Shown: positions 1 to 12,219, numbered from the stretch's first letter. The stretch: DNA of 64,000 bases from Chalara sp. BL73 (GCA_918026815.1 CAKJVC010000114.1:62001-126000), one strand, 5' to 3'. Made by a program: numbers and translations. Notes: a model not told the origin generated them from the letters alone.

Positions 1-551
1 TTTGATGTAGTGTAGATTGGTAGGCTGGAGCAACAGTAAATGCCACACACGGAACCAGCACAGAGGACTTTGGAGGCATTTGTGTTAGTCTAATATGAGT
101 ACAGATACGAATCCTGGCACTTACTTTTTCCTTTGTAGCCACTTGGTCCTACCTCTTGCCGTCTAAATTGCTGTACAGCTAGAGAAACAGTATAAATAAG
201 GCCGGTGATGTTCACATCCAAAACAAGGAGATCTGGCCGAGAATAGTTCGACCCAGATTGCGCCATCACCGTCGGAGGTAGCCATGTTCTCTCTCCAATG
301 CCAGCAACAGGGTATACATAATCAATGCGACCAAATTCAGCTACTGCTTCGCTAAAGACCTTGACTTGAGATTCCCAGCTTGTCACATCCATAACGCCAC
401 AGGAAGCACCGAGTTCCTTTGCCGTAGACTCTAGCAATGCCTCATTTAAATCAGCAATAAAAATTTTGAACCCTTTATCGGTGAGGAACTTCGCAATTTG
501 GTAGCCAATTCCAGCAGCACCGCCGGTAATATACACGTATTCCTGATGCAT
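1..551 (-). CDS. Short-chain dehydrogenase/reductase (SDR), 3' end beyond window
   Basis: This is an NAD(P)-dependent SDR-family oxidoreductase acting on an unknown alcohol or ketone. The start ATG is at 549-551. The N-terminus carries the cofactor glycine motif TGGAAGIG (about residues 9-16), an acidic residue after the second strand (IADLNE), and PVAGIGE in the place of the NAG motif. An intron at 68-124 (GTAAGT donor, ACTAAC branch, AG acceptor) joins exon 1 (125-551) to exon 2 (67 down to 1). Exon 2 then reads into YTTSK, the catalytic Tyr-x-x-x-Lys, which confirms the splice. The C-terminal substrate half lies outside the window. It is divergent from the FAD monooxygenase at 1004, with a 452-bp shared upstream region, so co-regulation is plausible. 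The family is clear; the substrate is not. Confidence 0.85.
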
Positions 552-1003
552 GATGAATAGACTTGCAGTGTCAGCATTAAGTTACCTGTTCCCTTTAAAC
601 TAGGGGAAAAGATACTGCATCCCACTTACTGTAATAACCAAAACTTTGCCGAAAGCCAATCATGATTTCAATTCGGTAAATACATCTTGCTTTCTCCTCC
701 GAGGGCTGTATGGGTTATTTCGATGCCCCATTCGCTGCTTTCTTGAAGTGAAAGGTTGCCGGCAGGCGAGAGCAGACCGCGGATACCCTTGGACGGAGAA
801 ATATCCCCCGCTTCAAAGTATACTGTGTTGAAAGGTCCACTTTTCAACTTTGCGGAGAACATGCTATTTAACGTTCACCATATTGGAATTACACTAATTT
901 CCGTGACTGACACATAAATACTTATACACATATAATTCAGCGACTTGAGCTAGCATAGAATCTCATTGATATTTCTGGTTTTCGGTCAACAGGCGATACC
1001 GTC
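552..1003. promoter_or_regulatory. Shared divergent upstream region of SDR and FAD monooxygenase
   Basis: This 452-bp gap separates two divergently transcribed oxidoreductase genes and must hold both promoters. Short open frames here are not supported by homology or codon pattern. I did not identify a specific operator. The bidirectional-promoter role is inferred from layout alone. Confidence 0.4.
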
Positions 1004-3022
1004 ATGAGTGAGCTCAATGCCAGCGGACATGGCGCTCGATCCATTGGAAGCAACGGTCCAGGGCCGCATCCCACCTCATCATCCCGACCCGTACACTACA
1101 ATGAATGGTCGCAGCCATTAGCGAGCGGCTACGGATGCTCGCCTCATACTTTGGGTGAGCAATGGCCGGGGTACAATGGGAAACCTTTCAAAGTGATTAT
1201 GATGGGGGCTGGTGCTGCAGGAATTGACTTCCTGCATCACTCACTGAATGCATTGTCTGATTTGAACGTTGAAATCAAATGCTTTGAAAAAAATTCTGAT
1301 GTTGGGGGAACATGGTACGAAAACAGATACCCCGGTTGTGCATGTGATGGGCCCAGTGCGAGTTATCAATTCTCATGGAGACCTAACCCGGATTGGTCAC
1401 ACTTCTACAGTGGTTCTAAGGAGATATGGCAGTACATGAAGAGTATTGCTGTCGACGAAGGCTTTATGGATTATATCCAATTGAATACAGAAGTGAAAAA
1501 GGCGTTGTGGAATGATCATAACTCGACATGGACGTTAACTTTAGCTAAAACTGATGGCTCTAAAATATGGGACGAAGATTGCAATGTCTTCCTAAACGGC
1601 ACAGGATTCTTGAAGTAAGACCACTATCCTGGTAATTACGACACATAGATTGACAGTCCTTCAGTGCTTGGAGGTGGCCTGACATTCCAGGATTGGATAC
1701 ATTTCACGGCCGTCTTTTTCATACGGCGCGATTCGACGAAAATTATAATCTGACGGGAAAGCGAGTCGCAGTAATAGGTTCAGGGAGCTCCGGTGTTCAA
1801 GTGGTTGCGTCAATCTACCCTCAGGTCTCACATTTATATACCTGGGTCAGAAGTCCTACCTGGATCACTGCTGGATTTGCACAGAAATATGCTGGGAAGG
1901 GTGGCGCTAACTTTGAGTGTGAGTAACCACGCATTTGGCCTGTAAACGCTTATTGAGGACAAGACCGTCTAGATGGGGCAGAAGAGAAGGCGGAGTGGCG
2001 AAAAGATCCAGAGAAGTACCGAAAGTATAGAAAAACGATTGAGGCCGAACTGAATCAGCGATATAAGACGGTGCTTAGAAACAGTGCTGAATCTCAAGAG
2101 GCCAATGAGGTAAGCTTCACATTACACTGACTAAACATTACATTTGGTCTCTTTATGAAACTAACTTCCGAACTAGTTCTCCTACAATGAAATGCGAACC
2201 AAGCTGGGACACGATCTGAGACTCGTGGACAAAGTCATTCCGAAGACGTTCAATGTGGGCTGCCGCCGGCCGACTCCTGGGAACGGGTATTTGGAAGCCC
2301 TTGCTGGTGAGAAATCCACTGTTTTTACAGAGACAGTTTCCAGGATAACCACTTCTGGTTTCATTGACGACAAAGGCGTTGAGTACGAATGTGACGTTAT
2401 CATCTGCGCAACAGGGTTTGATACTTCTTACCGACCACGTTTCCCAGTGTTAGGTTTGAACGATACCCTCTTGTCCGAACAGTGGAAAGAAGTTCCTGAG
2501 TCATATCTAGGAATAGCCGCCCTAAATATGCCAAATTACTTTATGTTTACTGGACCCTTTACTCCCGTGGCTCAGGGATCAATTTTGCCGCTGCACAGTG
2601 CTTTGTCGAGTTACTTTGTCAAAGTTATACGTAAAATGGTTGTGCAGCATATCCGCCAGATGACGCCTAAAAAGCAGTCGATTGATGATTTTATGGAGCA
2701 TTGTCGTGCATATCTCCCACGCACTTGCTGGGCAGATCCATGCCCTAGCTGGTTCAAACAGGGTCGTGTTGATGGTCCTGTTGTCATGTGGCCAGGGTCG
2801 CGAATCTCATTCATCGAGACTGTTGGGGAACCACAATGGGAAGACTACGACATTCAATACCAGTCTCAGAATCGATTCTCCTTCTTGGGCAATGGCTTTC
2901 ACTTGAGTGAGTTTGTTCCAAATGGCGACATAACCGCCTACCTGAATTGCGAGATCGAGACCGCGCCTCCACAAGAGAGATTAAGGCATATGATGGAAGA
3001 GACAAGGGGCGGGTATTATTAG
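1004..3022 (+). CDS. Baeyer-Villiger-type FAD/NADPH monooxygenase (FMO-like)
   Basis: This flavoprotein monooxygenase of the Baeyer-Villiger/flavin-containing class probably inserts oxygen next to a ketone. Four exons give 615 aa: 1004-1614, 1665-1918, 1973-2109 and 2177-3022. All three introns (50, 54 and 67 nt) are GT-AG and keep frame. GAGAAG at residues 68-73 is the FAD Rossmann motif. GSGSSG at 242-247 is the NADPH motif. CATGFD near the C-terminal third is the second FAD-contact motif. The family fingerprint FxGxxxHxxxW(P/D) appears at 217-228 as FHGRLFHTARFD, so the usual Trp is Phe. Fungal relatives in polyketide clusters (StcW/MoxY type) have this length and layout. It is intact, and the neighbouring SDR and Zn2Cys6 gene suggest a pathway role. 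The substrate is unknown. Confidence 0.88.
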
Positions 3023-3509
3023 CTACAAGCTCAGGGCCACTCGTGAGCGTTCTGGTAGCCAGCATAGTAGTTCTCTTGTAGGCAATATTCTCATCACTGC
3101 ATCATTCTACATTCAGTCCGATATCGCTTATCGTACATCTGTCCCATGCCCAGCTAGACTACGTGATCGCATTCTTCAGTCGGCAGTGATCGGAAGTCGG
3201 AGAGATAAGCGGAGGTCGAAAAATGACATATGAACTGCGCTCAATCAACCATATTGTGTGGAAATTTTGGCACGGGATTAGTCATTATAAAAAGAGTAGC
3301 TCCCCGTCAAATATCCGATATATATCTATCCACAGGGTTTCTTCATTTCAGCCCCACTTTCCTCACGATCTTATTTCATTTCCCCGCAGACCAAAACAGG
3401 ACGCTTCAAAATTCTAAACTGAACATTCTTCTATCACGGATTACTTAGTGCAGATGAGATTTCCCGCCATATTCCTAACACTCGCATTGTCTCTATCGTG
3501 CAACTTATT
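3023..3509. promoter_or_regulatory. Upstream region of Zn2Cys6 regulator with TATA-like box
   Basis: This intergenic stretch precedes the regulator start at 3510. A TATA-like run (TATAAAAA) begins at 3286, about 220 bp before the ATG. A pyrimidine-rich tract follows at about 3330-3410. Nothing else is recognised. Confidence 0.3.
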
Positions 3510-5782
3510 ATGGGCCGTACAACGACGCAGGGCCATCCCAAATCACTTGCAAAGGCGTGCGTCTTCTGTCGATCTCGGAAGATCCGTTGTGATACTGCAC
3601 GTCCTCAATGTGCCAAGTGCGTCGCCCAGAATAAAAATTGTATTTATCGATTAGAGCTGCCGCAAAAAAGGTATGTTATCGAACAGATGTCCGTAGAGGT
3701 CTCATAGCGATTCAAGATTGACAACGAGGTCTAGACCGACTCTGGCTGAGATTCAAGAGCTTAAGAAGCAACGCTCTGCATTGGAGTCTTTCATTATCAA
3801 GCTTCAAAACGCGCCTGCAGACCTTCGAGAGAAGCTCTTAGTTGCAATCCAAGTCCGAAATAGTCGCCTTCAGCTTCCGGAAGATGACAATGGTCAGGCG
3901 TGCTATCAGGGTCAACCACAACCCTCTTCGCCGTCAATACCAAAGACCCCAGCAGCCAATGCAACCTTTCGTAGTCGCTGTGGTAGTCCTGAGAGTCTAG
4001 CCGCTTCTTCAGATGAGGAATGCGATATCAGTCCATTTATTTCTTTAGATGAAGCCGGAAAACCTAGCAGTTTTGGGCCCTCGTCCGCCCTTCATTGTCC
4101 TGACACAGATGTTAATAAATCCGCGCAGTCAGAAGACTCCCTGGAAAGAGAAAATGTGAGAAACTCTCTGATCGCTAAGGCAGCCTTGCAGAGGCAAAGT
4201 GAGCGCCACCTTGCTTTCATGCCTGATGTTCATGGGGTTCCCACTGAGCTTGCGATGCATTTACTTGATCTTCACTGGAGTAGACAGCATCATACTTTCC
4301 TGCTGACCTATAGACCCGTCATAATGCGGGATCTCATGTGTAATGGTCCTAATTGTTCCAAGTTCTTGCTGTACGCGATATTTGCTTCTTCAAGCAAATT
4401 CTCTGGTCGGATAGAAGTCCGAGACAATCCTGTTGATCCGAAGTCAGCGGGTCGTTGGTTCTTCCAACAGTGTGACGAACAGCTTGCGCAGGACTCGCTA
4501 CTGATATATCCCACGGTGCCCACGGTTGTGGGACTTTTACTGCTCGGGTCCACCTACAATGCACGGGGCGAAACCTCGAAGGGATGGTTGTATACGGGAT
4601 ATGCACTTAGAATGGTATACGACCTTGGACTACACCTTGATCCCAAAGGCACAAGTAACTCTCCAGAGGGCGTGGAACTTCGTCGTCGAGTATTCTGGGG
4701 CGCTTTCGTTTGTGATAAGCTCCAGAGCCTTTATCTTGGTCGCCCAGTAGCGATCAACTTGCATGACTCACATGTTTCGCGAGATTTCATGGACACATTT
4801 GAAGACCAGGAGCTATATCTGCCTTACATTGACCCTCAGTCTCCCAATACTGTATACAATGCCGGCCATTACAGACCTTCACCTCTTTATTCAGTCGCAA
4901 CCTTCCAACAGCTTTGCCTACTCTCGAGGATCATGAACAAGATCATTGCAACGTTTTATGTTGTTGGTGCAACACCACGCAACGGTCAAATTAGTCTACA
5001 GCTTGTCGACAATGCTCTTCAAACTTGGCAGGAGAACTTGCCTGAATATCTTGCGTATGAGTTATCGCAGGATGAATTCGATTCTACACCATACCCTGCC
5101 CCCAACGTAATGAACCTACATGGCACCTATCATTCTCTAATCATTTTGCTACACCGACCATTCATATCCGATGGGCACCTACGTTCTACTGCCACTCCTT
5201 CATTATCATGGGGCCGCTGCACGTCCGCTGCAAGAAGTATCACGAAAATCGCTCTAGCATGGAAGAATGCTTATGGCCTTATAGGGGCACCATATTTGCT
5301 GAGTTATGTGATATATGTCGCAAGCACGATTCATGTCAGGAATGCCGCTGGCGAGGCAAGTAGTGGTCAATCTGGAGAGTATTCATCCCTCCTTGCAGCT
5401 AGCTTGGGTTGTCTCGACGAACTATGTCTAGCTAATCCAGGTGTTTCTAAGCCTTTGGAAATCATCCGAGGACTGATAGAGGCACGTAAAATTGACTTAA
5501 GTTTGGGTAAGCAAGTAATTAACGCCCGGAGCAATTCCAAATGCTAATACTAAACAAGCGGAGGTCAATGAACCTAACTACTCGCCATCCTCGTTCGATT
5601 TTGATGCAATATTTAGTATGTTTCCTACCAAAAATACTTCAGTTATGAGTATGCAATCTGTCACAGCGGCAGAAATTGGTTCAAATCTGCCCGATGACCC
5701 ATTATATGGATTGATGAACATGCCCGCAATGTCCTTTTCGGATATTTCTCTTCCAAATTTGGATGAAGTAGGATTGCAATGA
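3510..5782 (+). CDS. Zn2Cys6 transcription factor with fungal-specific TF domain
   Basis: This is a nuclear DNA-binding regulator, likely controlling the adjacent oxidoreductase genes. Three exons give 718 aa: 3510-3670, 3735-5506 and 5559-5782. The introns are 64 and 52 nt; the second has a TGCTAATAC branch site. The binuclear cluster is C17-x2-C20-x6-C27-x6-C34-x2-C37-x6-C44. A short basic and coiled-coil linker follows (RPTLAEIQEL, then ALESFI), typical of NirA-like regulators. The middle region carries the fungal TF domain, including a stretch near VFWGAFVCDKLQSLYLGRP. The third exon adds an acidic, Met/Ser-rich tail that a single-frame reading would miss. ATG 3510 is preferred because upstream in-frame codons are non-ATG. 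The pathway assignment is inferred from position. Confidence 0.88.
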
Positions 5783-6348
5783 TTACTAATGACATCTGAT
5801 ACTGGGGAATAATGACCTCTACGAACCAGCTAAGGATATGAAGAAGCGGATACGAAAATGGTACCATTTCACTCACGTTTAATTAAAATCGATTGTGCGT
5901 GATAATGCTTAGTGAGACATTGACTGGACCCAAGCCACTTGTAGCCAGGCTTGAGGTAATCTGCGGAGGATTAGCTGACGGGGAAGTCTTGGCTAACTCT
6001 TACGGACTCTCAACCTCCGCAAACTATGTCTCTGGGATAAGAACCTTTGCCCTTCGGCTACGAAGCTCCGTTAATGGGTAGGAGGAATTAAGCGAGATCT
6101 AGTCAATTTCACTCCTTCGTCTGTGGTTTTAGCGTATGGCGAGTGTGCAAATCGCAGTGGTTGAAGCTCCGCTTCTAGCCATGGCTACACCGCCTTGGTT
6201 TAGTTCTTCTTTTGTTGGTTGTACGGCAAATTAATTTTGTATTCACGTCAGAATTCTCTCATTTTCACTTCCCCTCACTGTCACACTTCCATATTTACCG
6301 AACGTCATTGTGCCTTTGCTAATCCTATCAGGATACATATCATTCAAG
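5783..6348. other. Intergenic, nothing recognised
   Basis: This 566-bp gap lies between the regulator and the FAD dehydrogenase pseudogene. The open frames here are short and resemble no known family. It presumably carries the regulator's 3' UTR and the former promoter of the pseudogene. Confidence 0.4.
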
Positions 6349-7957
6349 ATGACGACACCAAGAGAATGTGACGTCCTTATCGTTGGAAGCGGTAACGCGG
6401 GGTTTAGGCAGCTATTTCTGCTGCTCGGAATGCTCATCGACAGCTGCCCCGAGTCCTGGGCTGGTGGCAACAGCTATTTCACATCTGGAGCATATCGAAT
6501 TGTACATCAAGGTCTCTCAGACCTCCTACCGGTTGTGAATAATGTGGACGACAAACTTTCACAAAATATCGATCTAGACCCTTATACTGAGGACAATTTT
6601 GCAAATGACATGCGGCGTGTGTGTATGGGACGATCTGACCCGAAGCTCTGCAAGACACTAGCGCAAGATTCTGCCTCGGTTATAAAACGGTTAGCACACA
6701 ATGGAGTACGATTTCAACTCTCATTCAATCCTCAAGCGTATCAGGTTGATGGTCGGTTTAAGATCTGGGGGGGGGACTATCTTTGAAGACAGAGGACGGT
6801 GGTGAAGGTCTTATTATAGACCACATAAATATTGCCAAGCGACACAAAGTGGATATATGGTCGGAGACGCCACTAGTTAGTATATCAGTAGACCAAGGGG
6901 CGAGTGGGACCATCCACGCAACAGTGCAACGCAAAGGACATAACATTGTCATCACAGCGAGGGCTCTCATCCTCGCAGGCGGAGGGTTCGAGGCAAATCC
7001 ACGGATGCGATGTCAATACCTAGGACCAAACTGGGGCCAAACTGGGACATCGCTAGAGTGCGTGGTACTCCCTTTAACAATGATGGTTGCTTGGAAATTG
7101 CTGTGCGGGACCTCATTGCGCAACCGGCGGGTAATTGGTCTGGGTGCCATTCCGTTGCATGGGATGCGAATGCAGACTCCAATACAGGCGATCGAGAAGC
7201 CTCCAATGAACACACTAAATCAGGCTACCCTTTGGGTCTCATGCTCAATGTGGAGGGAAAACGATTTGTTGATGAACGTGTAGATTTAAGAAATTATACC
7301 TACGCTAAATTTGGCCTGGCGATTCTTACACAACCGGAACGCACCGCATTCCAGGTGTGGGACCCCCGCACAATTCCCTGGCTACGCTCAGAAGAGTACC
7401 GTAAAGAGCGTGTGGAGAGAATCACAGCTGCAACCATTGAGGAGCTTGCTAGTAAATGTGTTCAGCGAGAGCTGCACGACGGCCAAGCTTTCATTAAAAC
7501 TTTGTCGTCATACAATGAGGCTGTATACGCCCATCGTAAGGAGAACCCTAACGCTACTTGGAATCCTGCAATAAAAGACGGTCTCTCGACCCAATCCTCG
7601 TCGGTGAAACTGCCACTGCCTAAGTCCAATTGGGCACTTCCATTGGACCAAGGGCCATTTCTTGCTGTCAAGGTTATGTGCGGAGTGACCTTCACCTTTG
7701 GCGGTTTGTCGGTTGACTCTGAAGATGCACACGTTATCAGTACAGTGACTGGAAAAAAGATTGCTGGAGTTTTTTGTGTTGGAGAAATGATGGGAGGTTT
7801 ATTCTACTCGAACTATCCTGGAGGGAGCGGTCGAACATCCGGTGCAGTCTTTGGTCGTCGAGCTGGTCGAGCTGCCGCCCAGCTCGCTATCGCGAAGCCA
7901 GTCTCGACAACCAAATGTACCGGAGACTTCAGGTCACAGCCAGTTGCAAAATTTTAA
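6349..7957 (+). pseudogene. FAD-dependent dehydrogenase (fumarate reductase/tricarballylate dehydrogenase-like), frameshifted
   Basis: This is the relic of a flavoprotein of the fumarate reductase/succinate dehydrogenase flavoprotein superfamily (TcuA/KSTD-like). The N-terminal FAD motif (VLIVGSGNAG), the PESWAGGNSY segment, the mid ALILAGGGFE segment and the C-terminal GGLFYSNYPGGSGRTSG segment are all recognisable but fall in different frames. There are three lesions. At about 6391-6436 a short +1 excursion encodes AAISAARNA and some residues before LID are missing. At 6767-6775 a run of nine G breaks frame into a TGA. At 7026-7047 an 11-bp tandem duplication shifts frame again. Frame is then open to 7957. 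No intron model explains these changes. Homopolymer sequencing error could explain the G-run but not the duplication. Confidence 0.8.
7026..7047. repeat. 11-bp tandem duplication breaking the FAD dehydrogenase frame
   Basis: Two adjacent copies of CCAAACTGGG(G/A) occupy 7026-7036 and 7037-7047. Removing one copy rejoins the frame LGPNW to DIARVRGTP, which matches the family. It looks like a replication-slippage event. Confidence 0.85.
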
Positions 7958-8455
7958 TGTACAGGCTTTGAGCATCGTGTCACTTGCTTTTATACAATGG
8001 CTTTGTTGTATTTCCTAGGGCTCTTTGGATGAGAGTTGTCAAACCTGTTGTAGGATCCAGTGTTTAGGTGTAAATAGGCTCAAATAAGGTATATCAATTT
8101 GATTTGAGGAACTAGAATAGAATTCATTTACAGCACCATATATCAAGGGGTAGATGGCTAAGAACACGCTAGTATAAAATAGGCAATCAGGCTTGGCGGT
8201 GTCACTTGAGCAGCTCCGAAATCAAACCTTCATTATGACTAACAAATATTAAGGAGCATAGTTCAAATTGATAAAAAGAAATGGCCAGCTCACAATAGCG
8301 TTATTGTTGCTATTTAGCATTTGACTCGCAATAGTGCAATGCTGTGCTACTCAAAGTAGTCAAATACTGAATCCGATTTTAAAAGAGTACTAATATATCT
8401 AACAAATTTTGGGCTACCGCTACAGCTTCTTGTAGTGTGGCAATTCTATAGACCT
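7958..8455. other. Intergenic between convergent genes, nothing recognised
   Basis: This AT-rich 498-bp gap lies between the 3' ends of the FAD pseudogene (+) and the aldehyde dehydrogenase (-). No coding or structured element is seen. It should hold two transcription terminators. Confidence 0.4.
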
Positions 8456-10158
8456 TTAGATCCCTATGGTTATACTCTTGATATCCAAATATTCTTCCAG
8501 TGCTGTACTACCACCTTCTCGGCCTAGTCCACTTTGAAGGACGCCACCGAACGGTTGTTCTGCTGCACTGACAAGCCCAACTCTCGCGCCGACCATACCC
8601 ACCTTTAATGCTTCACTCACTCTCCACAAGCGCGAAATATTCTCAGTGTAGAAGTACGCAGCTAAGCCCACGTCACTGCTGTTTGCAAGTTCAATAACTT
8701 CATCTTCATCCTCAAACGGCACTAAAAACGCTATGGGACCAAATGTCTCTTCGGTCATGAATTTCATGCCCGCTCTACCTCCTTTCACCACAGTAGCAGG
8801 GAAGAAGTTTGGGCCAAGGCTAGTATCCTTACCACCTGAGTGGATAGTAGCGCCGTGCCTAACAGCATCTTCGAGATGATCTTCGACTTTCATAATGCCT
8901 TTTCTTGAATACAAAGGTCCAAAATTGACCTTTCTATCCCAGACAGAGCCGTAGACGAGGGAATGTTTTAGACCCTCTGTTAAAGCGTCTGCAAAACTAT
9001 TCATTATGGAAGCGTGCACGAAAACTCTATTGGCACAGACACAAGTTTGTCCTGATGAACGGAACTTAGACGAAATTAAGCCTGTAGGAATAGTCAGCGT
9101 GAACAATGAATTACAGTTGAACTTTGACAAGAATATGTTATTCGGTATTGGGTGGGTGAAAGATCGCATGTCTCAGGCTCACCTGCCACCGCCTCTTTAA
9201 TATTGGCATCTTCGAAGACAATGAACGGCGCATTACCCCCCAATTCAAGACTGGCTTTCTTAATTGTTTTGGCACACTCGGTGTTGAGGATACGGCCAAC
9301 AGCAGTCGAGCCCGTAAAGCTTAAATGCTTTACCGCCAGATGACTGCACAGCTCTTGACCAACAAGAGGGGTGTTCTCGGGACCTGCCGTAACGACATTA
9401 AAAACACCCCGGGGACCGCCTACACGTTCAAAGAGCTTTGCCAAAGCGATAGTACAAAGAGGTGTTTCAGGCGCAGGTTTGCACACTACTGTGTTTCCAG
9501 CAGCCAAAGCAGCACCCACCTTGCGAGTCACCATCGCTACTGGTGAATTCCAAGGTGTGATGCAAGCGACGACTCCCTGGGGTTCTCGCACAGTGAGGAT
9601 TCGATTATTACCTCGCGCTGCAGGAATAGTTTCACCGAAAGTTCGCTCAATTTCGCCTTCAAACCAGTCGATGAAATCAATAGCATACTGCACACTACCA
9701 AGTGATTCAGTGTACGGCTTGCCGAGTTCAATAGTACATAGCGCAGCAAGATCAGTCTTGTTAGCCTTGATTTGATCACCCCATCGTCTCATGAGCCATC
9801 TTCTCTCGCGATGAGGCATGGTTCGATACGTCAGAAAGGCTTTGCCTGCAGCCTCAATAGCTTGGCGGGTATCTGCATCGTCTAAGTCGGCTACCTCGCA
9901 AATTATAGCATCATTTTCTGGGTCTATATGGCTCACTTGTTAAAATGAGGCGCTCGTATAAGCGTTCAGGAGCTAACCTAAAACCTGGAAAGTCTTGCCA
10001 GTGGCTGCCATTACCCATTTTCCACCGATAAAGGATCTGGTGTCGATTAAGGATAATTCTTGAAACTACCACTGCGTATAAGTCATAATGCCATAGGTGA
10101 TTCCATAGGGTCGCACCTCGTAGGGTATGGGTTTTTTGAACAATAGCCCTGGGATCAT
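8456..10158 (-). CDS. Aldehyde dehydrogenase, succinate-semialdehyde dehydrogenase type
   Basis: It oxidises an aldehyde or semialdehyde to the acid with NAD(P)+. Four exons give 498 aa: 10117-10158, 9978-10065, 9183-9923 and 8456-9081. The introns are 51, 54 and 101 nt. The first exon is only 14 codons (MIPGLLFKKPIPYE) and is chosen because the second exon has an upstream in-frame stop and no ATG but splices in frame to it. The family start SFIGGKW is in exon 2. The active-site Glu is E270 (LELGG) and the nucleophile is C304 (SGQTC). The C-terminus has EETFGP and PFGGVLQSGLGREGG. It is divergent from the zinc alcohol dehydrogenase at 10821, so an alcohol-aldehyde-acid relay is plausible. Exon 1 is the least certain part. 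Confidence 0.85.
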
Positions 10159-10820
10159 TTTGGGGAAACTAGATCTTTTTGTATTTTCTTTTTGCAATAT
10201 TTTGCCAACAGTGTTCTGCAAGATATCCTTCGGCGTGCGGTCTTCGTTTTGACTGAATCCAGCAAATGTGGCATAGGCTCATCTACCTTCACGTTTTAAG
10301 ACGCCGAAATCAAATGACAGAGAAGTACAACAACTTCTCATGTGAAGCTAGCAAGGGCCGTCCGACCGCATCACGGTGCGGGGAGTATGAATCCGCCCGA
10401 CTTTGGTTCTTCCCCGCTATGGATCACACTCTTGTAAGAATTGATACGTACAACTTAACGGGTACACTTTCTCCGGCGTGGTTCAGTGACTGAATGGAGA
10501 ACCTCGGCAAAATACAAGGCTGCCACTCTAAAGAGCGCCAATGGGCAGCAGTGTCCAATGGTTGCACACCTGCTCGTTGGCAAAGGATGTGATTGGCTCA
10601 AATACTAAACACCCACTTTTTATCGGTACAGAGATCAAATACAAGAGATTCAATTATTCGCCAAAAGGAGCAGAGTCCCATGAGGTGATCTATATAAGAT
10701 TTGCCTTTTGATACCATCATAAACAATTCTAGTTTCGCATGCCGCATTCCTACCTGATTTACAGCCTAGCCTACAAATGGCTTTGGAGTATTATATACTC
10801 TAACAACGATTTAAGATATC
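10159..10820. promoter_or_regulatory. Shared divergent promoter of aldehyde and alcohol dehydrogenases
   Basis: This 662-bp region lies between divergent start codons. A TATA-like box (TATATAAG) begins at 10691, about 130 bp upstream of the alcohol dehydrogenase ATG. No operator was identified, and the short frames inside have no support. Confidence 0.4.
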
Positions 10821-12219
10821 ATGTCCGGTCCAGTCAGTATGAAAGCACTCGTATTCCGGGGTCCATATGATGTAAGACTGGAACAAAAGCCTAGTACGAA
10901 CCTCGCACCTTACATGGTAATCTACTGATTGTCTTGCCTCGCTCATTAGTCCCTCGTTTAGATCAACCAACAGATGTGATTATCAAGACAACTTCGGCAG
11001 CTTTGTGTGGAAGGTTCGAGCCATTGCAATCTCAAATTCAAAGTATTTTGATACCAACATCTCGACTCTTAGTGAACTACATCGGTACCGAGGGCATTCC
11101 AAAATCAATATGGAACCCGGCTACATCTGTGGTCATGAGGGAATGGGTTTCATTCACGAAGTTGGTAGTGAGGTCAAGAACTTCGCCGAAGGCGATTACG
11201 TGATAGCACCATTCACTGTTAGTTGGTAATTGTCACACCCCCTTCCGAGCAAGAACAAAAATAAATCTCTGACTCTTCTTGAGCGGCGAGTGCTTCCATT
11301 GCATGAGAGGAATGACCGGACGTTGCTCCAAATCCTTCGGATCCGTAGCTTTGGACGGCTCTCAGGCGCAGTATTTTAGAGTTCCCTTGGCTGACACTAC
11401 CTTACTCCATGTCCCCAAGGAAGAGAGCCTAGGTGAGCTAATGATCTTGATGACTGACATATTTCCTACCGGGTACGTATAGTATCTGATTTGTGGCACA
11501 ACGTGGCAAATTGTGAACATGAGGTTCTGACTTCGACTGGCCCTAGTTTTAATGCCGCAAAGAATGCATTTAGTAGTACACCGAGCGGCCAATGGAAGGA
11601 TATGAACATAGCGGTCATAGGTTGCGGACCTGTTGCGCTTTGTGCGATAATATGTGCTCTCGAATATAAGCCTGCGAAGGTATTCGCGATTGATTCAGTT
11701 CCCATTCGCCTTGTTACTGCGAAGGGTCTAGGGTGTATCCCTATAAACTTCAAGGAAGTCGATGTGATTACAGAGATTCGGGATGCCACAAACGGCAATG
11801 GTGTCCATGCGGTCGTTGAAGGCGTCGGTCTTAGCGCGGCTTTAAGGACAGCCTTTGACATCATTTGCCCCGGTGGAAAGATTAGTTCTTTCGGTAGGCT
11901 ATAGAGAGTCTCAATTGTAGAGACAGATAATTTGCTTACATTTGAGATAGGTGTCCATAATGCCGAGCTTCCTTTTTCTGCTGCAGATTGCTACAACAAA
12001 AATATCCATATCCAATTCGGTCGTTGCCCAGCCAGACATATTTTCGCAGATGCTCTTCAAGCACTGATTCGTAACCGAAGCACGGTCGAGAATATGGGCT
12101 TCATTGATTTAATCCTCCCTGACTTGGACAATTCTTTCTCAGATGCGCTAGAAAGATTCGAACGCGCTGAATTGAACAAGGTTGTATTTAAACCAAACGG
12201 CATGATTCCCAGATTTTAG
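10821..12219 (+). CDS. Zinc-dependent alcohol dehydrogenase (medium-chain, formaldehyde-dehydrogenase-like)
   Basis: This cytosolic medium-chain dehydrogenase interconverts an alcohol and an aldehyde or ketone with NAD(P). Six exons give 364 aa: 10821-10893, 10950-11013, 11073-11225, 11284-11472, 11547-11893 and 11951-12219. All five introns are 56-74 nt, GT-AG and phase-consistent. The catalytic zinc ligands are the Cys of ALCGSELH and the His/Glu of GHEGMG. The structural zinc loop is CGECFHC followed by a Cys in GRC. The nucleotide fold is IGCGPVALCA. No single reading frame covers it, so it is easily missed without splicing. It is intact and divergent from the aldehyde dehydrogenase. The substrate is unknown. 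Confidence 0.9.

Noticed and set aside
6391..6440. An intron (GTTTAG...CGACAG) to repair the FAD dehydrogenase N-terminus
   Set aside because: It would delete family-conserved residues found in the +1 frame, and the donor is not fungal-like.
9371..9775. 134-codon plus-strand frame opposite the aldehyde dehydrogenase
   Set aside because: It is the antisense shadow of a well-supported exon (9183-9923).
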